19,991 bases of DNA from positions 1-19,991 of the forward strand of contig NZ_JOFT01000062.1 in assembly GCF_000725805.1 (NCBI RefSeq). Reading direction: 5' to 3'. The notes under the pieces are model-generated. The model was not told the DNA's origin. It saw nothing but the letters and a program-made list of their open reading frames with translations, and ran no database searches. Positions 7,454 to 14,159 of the stretch are shown here, piece by piece. Origin of the DNA: Streptomyces xanthophaeus. GTDB taxonomy: Bacteria; Actinomycetota; Actinomycetes; Streptomycetales; Streptomycetaceae. Positions within the stretch are counted from its first letter, which is position 1. Every line of letters begins with the position of its first letter. The position numbers were made by a program, and so were the translations under genes.

Positions 7454-8470
7454 GTGCCCATGGGGAGGCGGACGGTCACCGTGCACCATGTGCGTGCCGT
7501 GCTCGCGGGGGCCCGCGGGAGCGGCATCGACACCGTGCCGCTGCTCCAGGAGGCGCAGATCCCGCCGCTGCTGCTGGGCGACGACCGGGCGCGGGTCACG
7601 CCCGCGCAGTTCGCCCGCCTGTTCCGGGCGCTGTACCGCACCACGCAGGACGAGTTCCTCGGCCTGAGCGCCGTCCCGAGCCGTCCGGGCACCTTCGCGA
7701 TGATGTGTTACGCCTCCCTCGGCTGCCAGGACCTCGGCGCGGCCACGGAGCGGGCGGCCGCGTTCTACGGGCTCTTCCCGGGCGGGCCGGAGCTCGCGCT
7801 CGAAGTGGAGGACGGCCGGGCCCGGTTCACGGTGCGCAACGATTTCGCCCGGGACGAGGAGCGTTTCCTGACGGAGTGCGTGCTGGCCATCTGGCACCGG
7901 CTGAGCAGCTGGCTGATCGGTCGGCGCATCCCGCTCGCCGACGCCTCGTTCTGCTATCCGCCGCCGCCGCACGCGCAGGAGTACGAGCTCCTCTTCGGCT
8001 GCCCGGTGCGCTTCGGGGCCGGGCGGACGGGCGCCGCCTTCGACGCGCACTGGCTGACGGCGCCGCTGGTGCGGGACGAGCCCGCGCTCGACGCGATGCT
8101 GCGGCGGGCCCCCTTCGACCTGCTGTCGCGGCCGGAGTACGGGACCACGGTCGCGGAGCAAGTGCGCCGGGCCCTGACCCAGCAGCTGCGCCTGTCGCCG
8201 CGGCTGCCCGCGCTCGGGGAGGTGGCGGCCCGGCTCGCCGTGTCCCCGGCGACGCTGCGCCGCAGGCTCCAGCAGGAGGGGACCTCCTTCCAGCAGCTCA
8301 AGGACCACGTGCGGCGGGACGCGGCGATCGCGGGGCTGGCGGAGAGCGGTGAGCCGATCGCGGAGCTCGCGGTGCGGCTCGGCTTCTCGGAGGACACCGC
8401 CTTCCACCGTGCGTTCCGCCGCTGGACGGGGACGACTCCGGGCGCCTACCGGGTGGCTTCGGGAGGCTGA
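7454..8470 (+). CDS. AraC-family regulator with N-terminal ligand-binding domain (OruR/VirS-like)
   Basis: Protein of 338 aa. The N-terminal ~200 residues match the all-helical 'arabinose-binding' type of sensor domain found in AraC proteins such as OruR and mycobacterial VirS, including the pattern YxxxPxPxHxxEYxxLFGCPVRFG (168-187). The C-terminal HTH_18 domain has two helix-turn-helix units: LPALGEVAARLAVSPATLRRRL (251-272) and PIAELAVRLGFSEDTAFHRAFRRWTGTTPGAYR (301-333). The start is uncertain. GTG at 7454 has GGGG 8 nt upstream and is used here; ATG at 7460 is the alternative. It is divergent from an acyl-CoA synthetase. In mycobacteria VirS controls an operon containing a FadD-type ligase, so control of the neighbour in response to a fatty acid is plausible but inferred. 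It may also affect the downstream secreted lipase. Confidence 0.88.
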   Translation: MPMGRRTVTVHHVRAVLAGARGSGIDTVPLLQEAQIPPLLLGDDRARVTPAQFARLFRALYRTTQDEFLGLSAVPSRPGTFAMMCYASLGCQDLGAATERAAAFYGLFPGGPELALEVEDGRARFTVRNDFARDEERFLTECVLAIWHRLSSWLIGRRIPLADASFCYPPPPHAQEYELLFGCPVRFGAGRTGAAFDAHWLTAPLVRDEPALDAMLRRAPFDLLSRPEYGTTVAEQVRRALTQQLRLSPRLPALGEVAARLAVSPATLRRRLQQEGTSFQQLKDHVRRDAAIAGLAESGEPIAELAVRLGFSEDTAFHRAFRRWTGTTPGAYRVASGG

Positions 8471-8546
8471 GGCGGCCTGCCGGGCGGCCGGCCACCGGCC
8501 GCGCGCGGGAGGGTGTGAGGTCCCGGGTCAGGAAAGGTGAGCTGCC

Positions 8547-8583
8547 CGGTCAGCCACCTTCCTACCGGTCGGTCACTACCTTC
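8547..8583 (+). repeat. Imperfect direct repeat upstream of the lipase gene
   Basis: CGGTCAGCCACCTTC (from 8547) recurs as CGGTCACTACCTTC (from 8570), a 23-bp period close to two helical turns. It is 45-80 bp before the lipase start. The arrangement could be a tandem activator site; this is weak evidence. Confidence 0.3.
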
Positions 8584-8627
8584 GCCTCACCTACCCCCGC
8601 ACGGAACGACCGTTGGGAGAGCCGCCC

Positions 8628-9812
8628 ATGCGTTTCCGAACCCCCACGCGTACCCGCAGCACCCGCAGCACCGCCCTCACCGCGTTCACCGCCCTCGCCG
8701 CGCTGGCCGTCTCGGCCTGGATCCCCGCCACCGCCCGGGCCGAGGAGAGCACCGCCCGCCCCGGCGACGTGGTCAGCAGCGCCCCCTCGGCCTTCCACCC
8801 GCTGCCCGGCCAGCCGACCGGCACCAAGGCCTGGAAGATCCACTACCGCTCCACCACCGCCGACGGCGCCCCGAACGTCGTCTCCGGCACCGTCATCGTC
8901 CCGCAGGACGGCCGCACCGGACCCCGCCCGCTCATCACCTACGCCGTGGGCACCGTCGGCATGGGCGACTCCTGCGCGCCCAGCAACAACTTCCCCCACG
9001 GGACCGGCCTGGAGGCCAACCTCATCCAGCAGCTCACCCTGCGCGGCTGGGCCGTGGTCGTCACCGACTACGAGGGCCTCGGCACCCCGGGCGTCCACAC
9101 CTACACCGTGGGCCCCTCCGCCGGGCACGCCGTCCTCGACGCGGCCCGCGCCGCCCAGCGCCTGCCCGCGGCCGGCCTCTCCGCGGACGGCCCGGTCGCC
9201 ATCGTGGGCTACTCCCAGGGCGGCCAGGCCAGCAGCTGGGCCGCCGAACTGCAGGGCTCGTACGCCCCCGAGCTCCAGGTGAAGGGCACCGCGACCGGCG
9301 GCGTCCCCGCCGACCTGATGAAGGTGGCCGACTTCAACAACGGCTCCTTCGGCTCCGGGCTCATCTTCATGGCCGCCGCCGGACAGGACGCCGCCTTCCC
9401 CGAGCTGGACCTGGACTCCTACCTCAATCCGGCGGGCAAGCTGCTCGTCGCCGGGATGAAGGAGAACTGCGTGGCGATCGACGCGGTCGCCGGGTCCTTC
9501 AAGCGGATCTCCGACCTCACCACCAGGAACCCGCTCGCCCAGCCCGACTGGCAGGCCCGGCTGAACCAGAGCAGGCTCGGGCGCACCGCCCCGGCCGCGC
9601 CGGTGTACCAGTACCACGCCCTCGCCGACGAGCTGATCCCCTACGGGGTCGGCCGCCAGCTGCGCTCCGAGTGGTGCGCGAAGGGCGCCGACGTCGAATT
9701 CGACACCGTGTGGATCGGTGAGCACGTGAGCGGGGTCATCACCCGCTCGCCGGTGGTCGCGAACTGGCTGGCCGACCGCTTCGCCGGGCGCCCCACGCAC
9801 GCCAACTGCTGA
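8628..9812 (+). CDS. Secreted lipase of the LIP (secretory lipase) family
   Basis: Predicted exported alpha/beta-hydrolase of 394 aa that hydrolyses ester lipids outside the cell. A signal peptide spans residues 1-38 (Arg/Thr-rich start, hydrophobic AALAVSAWI, end ATARA). The nucleophile is Ser196 in GYSQGG, with likely acid Asp334 (HALADELIPY) and His366 (GEHVSG). These positions and the segment VTDYEGLG (145-152) fit the LIP-family secretory lipases, known from Candida and common in actinomycetes. Cys residues at 116, 281, 350 and 394 could form disulfides. The start is the ATG with GGGAGAG about 7 nt upstream. It follows the AraC-family regulator by 157 bp and converges on the peptidase gene. 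Fatty acids released here could feed the nearby acyl-CoA synthetases, which is an inference from context. Exact substrate unknown. Confidence 0.88.
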   Translation: MRFRTPTRTRSTRSTALTAFTALAALAVSAWIPATARAEESTARPGDVVSSAPSAFHPLPGQPTGTKAWKIHYRSTTADGAPNVVSGTVIVPQDGRTGPRPLITYAVGTVGMGDSCAPSNNFPHGTGLEANLIQQLTLRGWAVVVTDYEGLGTPGVHTYTVGPSAGHAVLDAARAAQRLPAAGLSADGPVAIVGYSQGGQASSWAAELQGSYAPELQVKGTATGGVPADLMKVADFNNGSFGSGLIFMAAAGQDAAFPELDLDSYLNPAGKLLVAGMKENCVAIDAVAGSFKRISDLTTRNPLAQPDWQARLNQSRLGRTAPAAPVYQYHALADELIPYGVGRQLRSEWCAKGADVEFDTVWIGEHVSGVITRSPVVANWLADRFAGRPTHANC

Positions 9813-9820
9813 CCGCGACG

Positions 9821-9917
9821 GCCCTGCACGGTCCTGCACTGCCCCGCACCGTCCCGCACCGTCCCGCACCGTCCCGCACCGTCCCGCACTGCCCCGCACC
9901 GTCCCGCACTGCCCCGC
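9821..9917. repeat. 10-bp tandem repeat (about 9.7 copies) between convergent genes
   Basis: Units alternate between GTCCCGCACC and GCCCCGCACT-type variants with an unbroken 10-bp period. The two leftmost units read CCTGCA instead of CCCGCA, and the last runs into a terminator-like stem. The copies differ by only one to three bases. The array begins 8 bp after the lipase stop and ends just before the stop of the convergent peptidase. It looks like a variable-number minisatellite. Confidence 0.85.
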
Positions 9918-9940
9918 CGGGTCACTCCTCGGCGGGGCAG
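9909..9940. terminator. Bidirectional hairpin at the peptidase 3' end
   Basis: CTGCCCCGCCG (9909-9919) pairs perfectly with CGGCGGGGCAG (9930-9940), an 11-bp stem with a 10-nt loop that contains the peptidase stop codon. It lies between convergent genes and could end transcription from both sides. On the minus strand it overlaps the last coding codons, which is unusual. Confidence 0.55.
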
Positions 9941-11520
9941 GAGCGCGTCCCGGACGGCAGCTTCCCGTCGATCAGGAAGCGGTCCGCGTAGCCCCGGACG
10001 CAGGCCGAGGACGCGTACCCGGTGTGCCCGTCGCCCTTGTGGTCCACGACCACCGCCGAACCGAGCCGTGCGGCGGTCTCCTCGGTCCACTCGTACGGGG
10101 TCGCCGGGTCGCCCCGCGTGCCGACGAGCAGCATCCGCGGGGCGCCCGGGTGGTCGATCCTGCGGATGAAGTCGGTGCCGGCGGGCCGCCCGTAGCAGGA
10201 GAGCACGGTCCTCAGCTGGAACGGCCCGAAGACCTCGGACGCCTTGAGGAACTCCTCGCGGAGCAGGGCCAGTTCCTTCTCTATGGCCGCCGCGGGCGCC
10301 TTGTCGGAGGAGCGGTCCGGGTCGTCGGCGCAGTTCACCGCGGCGAGCGCGGCCTCGCCGTTGTCCGCGGGCGTCGCCGGACCGCCGCCGCCCCCGTCCC
10401 CTCCGCCGTCCCCGTCCTCGTCCTCGTCGGGCGGGTCCGTGGGGCCGCCGAGCTGGAGCAGACCCACCGGGTCGCGGGACTCCTCGGCCCCCTTGAGGGC
10501 CTCGGCGAGGGAGGGCCACATCTGCGGGGAGTACAGGGCGGCGGCGATGGAGGCCACCGCGTCCTGCCCGGTGACGTACGAGCCGTCGTGGCCGACCAGC
10601 GGCTGCCGGTCGAGCCGCGCCACCAGGGCCGCGACCTCCTCCTTGGCGGTGCGCGTGTTGGTCCCGTAGACGCAGTCCGGCCGGTGGGCGCACCAGGCCA
10701 GGAAGCGGTCGAGGGCCCGCTGCTGCCCGCGCGCGGAGACGAGCGCCTGCTCGGTCAGCGGCTCGGTGAGGGTGTCGACGCCGTCGAGGACCATCCGGCC
10801 GGTCCGGTGGGGGAACTGCGCGGCGTACACGGCGCCGAGCCGGGTCCCGTAGGAGAAGCCGAGGTAGTTGAGCTTGCGGTCGCCGAGGACCTGGCGCATC
10901 ACGTCCATGTCGCGGGAGACGTTGACGGTGCCGATGTACGGGAGGACCGGGCCGGAGGCCAGTTCGCAGCGCCTGACCACGGCGCGCAGGGCGGCCAGCT
11001 GCGCGGCGGCGTCGCCCGCCGCGCCCTCCTCGGTCTGCTGGGAGCCGCCGCAGGAGACGGGCTCGCTGCGCCCGACGCCGCGGGGGTCGAAGGCGACGAG
11101 GTCGTAGCGTTCGCCGAGGTCGGCCAGCAGTCCGGGGTCGGCGGCGAGGGCGGCCGTGCCCGCGCCGCCGGGGCCGCCGTAGTTCAGCAGGAGCGAGCCG
11201 AGGCGCTTGCCGGGGCCGGTGGCCGGGATGCGGGCCAGCGCCACCCCGACGGTGCCCTTGGCGGGGGCGGCGTAGTCGAGGGGGACCCGGACGGTCGCGC
11301 AGCGCATCCCGGCGGGCACCCGTTCCTCGGGGCAGTCCCCCCAGCGCAGGCGCTGACCGTGGAACCGTTCGAGCGGGTCGCTGCCGGCGCGGTCCGGGGT
11401 CTGCTGCGGCGCGGCCGCGAGCGGGGCCAGGACCAGGACGCAGGCCACGGCGGCGCTGCGGAGGCGGGAACCCGCAAGGGAGCGGGAACGGCGGCGGGAG
11501 CGGGGTCGGGAACGGTGCAC
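9922..11520 (-). CDS. Secreted tripeptidyl aminopeptidase-like alpha/beta hydrolase
   Basis: Predicted exported serine peptidase of 532 aa in the Streptomyces Tap/SlpD/SlpE group, which removes short peptides from N-termini of extracellular substrates. An Arg-rich N-terminus and hydrophobic stretch (24-38) form the signal. The oxyanion region is NYGGPGGAG (113-121), the nucleophile Ser223 in GFSYGT, the acid Asp471 in GTRGDPATPY and the base His499 in GDGHTGY. The C-terminal part has the family's Cys-containing TAP-like domain. The GTG start has GAGGAGG about 5 nt upstream. Residues 361-381 are an acidic, Gly-rich low-complexity insertion (DEDEDGDGGGDGG) in the lid region. The Cys at 27 is not in a convincing lipobox. 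Close relatives include esterases and proline iminopeptidases, so the substrate is inferred. Confidence 0.87.
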   Translation of the reverse strand: MHRSRPRSRRRSRSLAGSRLRSAAVACVLVLAPLAAAPQQTPDRAGSDPLERFHGQRLRWGDCPEERVPAGMRCATVRVPLDYAAPAKGTVGVALARIPATGPGKRLGSLLLNYGGPGGAGTAALAADPGLLADLGERYDLVAFDPRGVGRSEPVSCGGSQQTEEGAAGDAAAQLAALRAVVRRCELASGPVLPYIGTVNVSRDMDVMRQVLGDRKLNYLGFSYGTRLGAVYAAQFPHRTGRMVLDGVDTLTEPLTEQALVSARGQQRALDRFLAWCAHRPDCVYGTNTRTAKEEVAALVARLDRQPLVGHDGSYVTGQDAVASIAAALYSPQMWPSLAEALKGAEESRDPVGLLQLGGPTDPPDEDEDGDGGGDGGGGGPATPADNGEAALAAVNCADDPDRSSDKAPAAAIEKELALLREEFLKASEVFGPFQLRTVLSCYGRPAGTDFIRRIDHPGAPRMLLVGTRGDPATPYEWTEETAARLGSAVVVDHKGDGHTGYASSACVRGYADRFLIDGKLPSGTRSCPAEE

Positions 11521-11604
11521 TGCGCCCTCCTCGGGCGGCCCCCCGGACCAGTCAGCCCACCATAGACGCGCTCCTTGGACCCCGCCCGCCGGGCAGGGCG
11601 CCGC

Positions 11605-12060
11605 TCACGGCCGCCAGGTGTAGCGGACGTCCGGCTCGCGCTCCTCGTTGCGCAGGCCGTCGGTGTGCTCGACGGCGGTGAAGCCGTGCCGTTCGTAGAA
11701 CCGCCGGGCCGACCCGTTGACCTGGAACGTCCACAGCCCGAGCCCCTGGGGCCGCTGCTGCTTGGCCAGGTCGACGAAACGGTCGCCCAGGCCCCGGCCG
11801 CGCCAGGAGGGGTCGAGGTAGAGCTGTTCGAGTTCCTCCCCGTCCAGGACGAGGAGCCCGGCCACGGAGCCTTCCGCGACGGCCACCCAGGTCTCGTGCT
11901 GCGGCACGACCACGTAGGTGAACCAGCTCCGCACCTCGTCGTCGTCGTGTGCGCGGCGCACGGTCGGCAGGGCGGCGGCGAAGGAGCGCAGCCACACCTC
12001 GGCCGTCTCGGCCGCGTCGGAGTCGACCGCGCGCCGGATCACAAGCTCAGTACTGTCCAC
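11605..12060 (-). CDS. GNAT-family N-acetyltransferase
   Basis: Cytoplasmic acetyl-CoA-dependent transferase of 151 aa with a complete GNAT fold. The first strand is LVIRRAV (6-12). Motif A is LEQLYLDPSWRGRGLGDRFV, where RGRGLG is the acetyl-CoA pyrophosphate loop. Motif B is NGSARRFYERHGF. The substrate cannot be deduced. The GTG start has no visible ribosome-binding site; GATAGT lies 8 nt upstream, in position for the -10 of a leaderless transcript, but no -35 is convincing. An in-frame GTG six codons later is an alternative. It lies 44 bp downstream of the second acyl-CoA synthetase on the same strand, so co-transcription is possible. Its 3' end is 84 bp from the start of the peptidase gene. 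Confidence 0.85.
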   Translation of the reverse strand: MDSTELVIRRAVDSDAAETAEVWLRSFAAALPTVRRAHDDDEVRSWFTYVVVPQHETWVAVAEGSVAGLLVLDGEELEQLYLDPSWRGRGLGDRFVDLAKQQRPQGLGLWTFQVNGSARRFYERHGFTAVEHTDGLRNEEREPDVRYTWRP

Positions 12061-12104
12061 AGCGGGCGACTATCGCAGACGGGTGATCTTGGTGCACCTG
12101 CTTT

Positions 12105-13982
12105 TCACCGGCTCGGGCGGGGCGCCCGGTACAGCTCCTCGATCCATGCCGAGAAATCGCGGGCGACCACGTTCCGCTTGAGCTTCATGGAGGGCGTCAG
12201 GTGGCCGCGGGCCTCGGTGAACTCCTGCGGCAGGACCGCGAAGGAGCGGATGGACTCGGCCCGTGACACCAGCAGGTTCGCCTCGTCGACGGCCCGCTGG
12301 AGCTCGGCCCGCAGTTCCTCGTCCCGCACCAGTTCGCGCAGGGGCACGGACTGCTTCTTGTGCATCCGGCGCCAGTGCTGGAGCCCGTCGGGTTCCAGGG
12401 TGATGAGCGCGGTGACGTAGGGCCGGTTGTCGCCGACCACCATGCACTGCCCGACCAGCGGATGGGCGCGCAGCCAGTCCTCCAGGGGGGCCGGGGCGAC
12501 GTTCTTGCCTCCGGAGGTGATGATCAGGTCCTTCTTGCGGCCGGTGATGGTGAGGTAGCCGTCGGCGTCCAGCTGCCCGATGTCGCCGGTCGCCAGCCAG
12601 GTCCCCGGCGGGACCGCGTGGGCGGTGTTCCAGTACCCGGCGAACACGTGCCGCCCGCCCAGCAGCACCTCGCCGTCGTCGGCGATGCGGACGGCCGTGC
12701 CCGGCAGCGGCCAGCCCACGGTCCCCAGCCGGGGCCGCAGCGGCGGGGTCACGGTGCTGGCCCCGGTCGTCTCGGTGAGCCCGTAGCCCTCGAAGACCTC
12801 GATGCCGGCGCCGGTGTAGAAGGCGGCGAGCCGGCGCCCCAGCGGGGAGCCGCCGCTCAGGACGTACTGCACGCGTCCGCCGAGCGCGGCCCGGATCCGC
12901 CGGTAGACGAGGGGGTCGTACAGGGCGTGTGCCGCGCGCAGGACGAGCCCCGGCTTGCGGCCCTCCACCGCCTCGGCGAAGCGGCGCGCGATGCGGGCCG
13001 CCCGGTCGAAGGAGGAGGCCCGGCCCATGCTCTCGGCGGTGGCCCGGGCGGTGTTGTAGACCTTCTCCAGGACGTACGGGATCGCGAGCAGGAAGGTCGG
13101 CCGGAAGCCGGCGAGGTCCGCGAGGAGGTCTTCGGTGCGGATGCTGGGCGCGTGCCCGAGCTTGACGCGGGCGCGCAGGCAGCCGACGGCGACCATCCGC
13201 CCGAAGATGTGGCTGAGCGGCAGGAACAGCAGCGTGGAGGCGGGGTCCTTGCTGACGGACTTGAAGACGGGGTGCAGCAGCTCGACCGAATTGTCCACCT
13301 CGGCGAAGAAGTTGGCGTGGGTGAGCACGCACCCCTTGGGCCGCCCGGTGGTGCCGGAGGTGTAGATGAGGGTGGCCACGGAGTCCGGCGTACGGGTGGA
13401 CATGCGCAGCTGCACCATCCGGTCGGGTACCCGCTCCCCGGCCCGGATCAGGTGGGCCACCGCGCCGGTGTCGAACTCCCACAGGTGCGTCAGCCCCGGC
13501 AGGGCGGCCCGTTCGGCGCTGATGATGCGCGCCTGCGCGGTGTCCTCGACGACGCAGGCCACGGCTCCGGAGTCCTGGATGATCCAGCGGGCCTGGACGG
13601 CGGAGGAGGTCGGGTAGATCGGTACGGTGACCAGCCCGGCGGCCCATCCGGCGAAGTCGAGCAGGGTCCACTCGTAGGTGGTGCGGGCCATGATGGCGAG
13701 CCGGTCGCCCTCCCGCAGCCCCTCGGCGATCAGCCCCTTGGCGACGGCGAGCACCTCGGCCGCGAACTCCGCGGCCGTCACGTCCCGCCAGGTGCCGTCC
13801 CGGTCCTTGCGTGCGAGCACCGCCTCGCCGGGGGCCTCGCGGGCGTTGTCGAAGGGGATGTCCGCGAGCGATCCGCCGGTGGGGGGCGCCGCGAGCGCCT
13901 GCACCCACACCTCGCGCACCACTCCGTCGACGAGGGTCTTCACGGGCTCGACGGGCGCAACCGGCTCCAGCTCGGCTCCCAC
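12105..13982 (-). CDS. Long-chain fatty-acid--CoA ligase (AMP-forming), second copy
   Basis: ANL-superfamily acyl-CoA synthetase of about 625 aa, FadD15-like. Counting from the upstream ATG at 14006, the motifs are YTSGTTGRPKG (215-225), GYGLTET (408-414), ATGD (472-475), GRKKDLIITSGGKN (489-502) and the catalytic lysine in TPSMKLKR (Lys608 or Lys610). The start is ambiguous. The ATG at 14006 has no ribosome-binding site, whereas the GTG at 13982 is preceded by GAGGAGAG at ideal distance, so 13982 is used; the ATG adds eight residues. An N-terminal extension of ~45 residues precedes the usual domain. It shares architecture with the ligase at 5563-7341 but is clearly diverged, so it is not a recent duplicate. 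A conspicuous inverted repeat directly upstream suggests repressor control. A GNAT gene follows 44 bp downstream. It supplies acyl-CoA for lipid synthesis or beta-oxidation. Confidence 0.92.
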   Translation of the reverse strand: MGAELEPVAPVEPVKTLVDGVVREVWVQALAAPPTGGSLADIPFDNAREAPGEAVLARKDRDGTWRDVTAAEFAAEVLAVAKGLIAEGLREGDRLAIMARTTYEWTLLDFAGWAAGLVTVPIYPTSSAVQARWIIQDSGAVACVVEDTAQARIISAERAALPGLTHLWEFDTGAVAHLIRAGERVPDRMVQLRMSTRTPDSVATLIYTSGTTGRPKGCVLTHANFFAEVDNSVELLHPVFKSVSKDPASTLLFLPLSHIFGRMVAVGCLRARVKLGHAPSIRTEDLLADLAGFRPTFLLAIPYVLEKVYNTARATAESMGRASSFDRAARIARRFAEAVEGRKPGLVLRAAHALYDPLVYRRIRAALGGRVQYVLSGGSPLGRRLAAFYTGAGIEVFEGYGLTETTGASTVTPPLRPRLGTVGWPLPGTAVRIADDGEVLLGGRHVFAGYWNTAHAVPPGTWLATGDIGQLDADGYLTITGRKKDLIITSGGKNVAPAPLEDWLRAHPLVGQCMVVGDNRPYVTALITLEPDGLQHWRRMHKKQSVPLRELVRDEELRAELQRAVDEANLLVSRAESIRSFAVLPQEFTEARGHLTPSMKLKRNVVARDFSAWIEELYRAPRPSR

Positions 13983-14010
13983 GGCGCACTCTCCTCGGCT
14001 CGACATGAGT

Positions 14011-14040
14011 GTTACCGCGGGTAATTTACGTAGCGGTAAC
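14011..14040. promoter_or_regulatory. Candidate operator with overlapping GTTACC/GGTAAC inverted repeats
   Basis: GTTACCGC (14011-14018) and GCGGTAAC (14033-14040) are perfect inverted arms. Inside them, TTACC-GCG-GGTAA (14012-14024) is a second palindrome sharing the first half-site. The minus strand also contains TAAATT, a possible -10, within the repeat. The site lies 5-34 bp upstream of the alternative ATG and 29-58 bp upstream of the GTG of the acyl-CoA synthetase. The arrangement is typical of a repressor, perhaps TetR-type, blocking RNA polymerase. The regulator is not in this window as far as I can tell. Confidence 0.55.
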
Positions 14041-14108
14041 CCTGCCCGGCCAGCCCCTGGACCCCTTCTTCACGGACGCTCCACTCCGCCACCGCACTCC
14101 GACGGTCC

Positions 14109-14152
14109 GTCACCTGGCACTCCCTTGATCACCAAGGGCTTCACCAGGTGAC
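14109..14152. terminator. Two-tier hairpin after the HTH-protein gene
   Basis: The outer arms GTCACCTGG (14109-14117) and CCAGGTGAC (14144-14152) are perfect 9-bp complements. Nested inside are CCCTTG (14122-14127) and CAAGGG (14133-14138) with a 5-nt loop. The element lies 8 bp past the stop of the minus-strand gene ending at 14160 and is most likely its terminator. Confidence 0.65.
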
Positions 14153-14159
14153 CCTCGCA

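Noticed and set aside
9821..9917. CRISPR array
   Set aside because: The repeats are 10 bp with no spacers, and no cas genes are nearby; it is a simple tandem repeat.
11430..11520. Lipoprotein signal in the tripeptidyl aminopeptidase
   Set aside because: Cys27 is preceded by AVA without a proper lipobox hydrophobic residue at -3, and most of the hydrophobic stretch lies after it. An ordinary secretion signal is more likely.
5563..13982. The two acyl-CoA synthetases as a recent tandem duplication
   Set aside because: They share only family motifs. Sequence between motifs, N-terminal length and promoter elements differ, so they are old paralogues.
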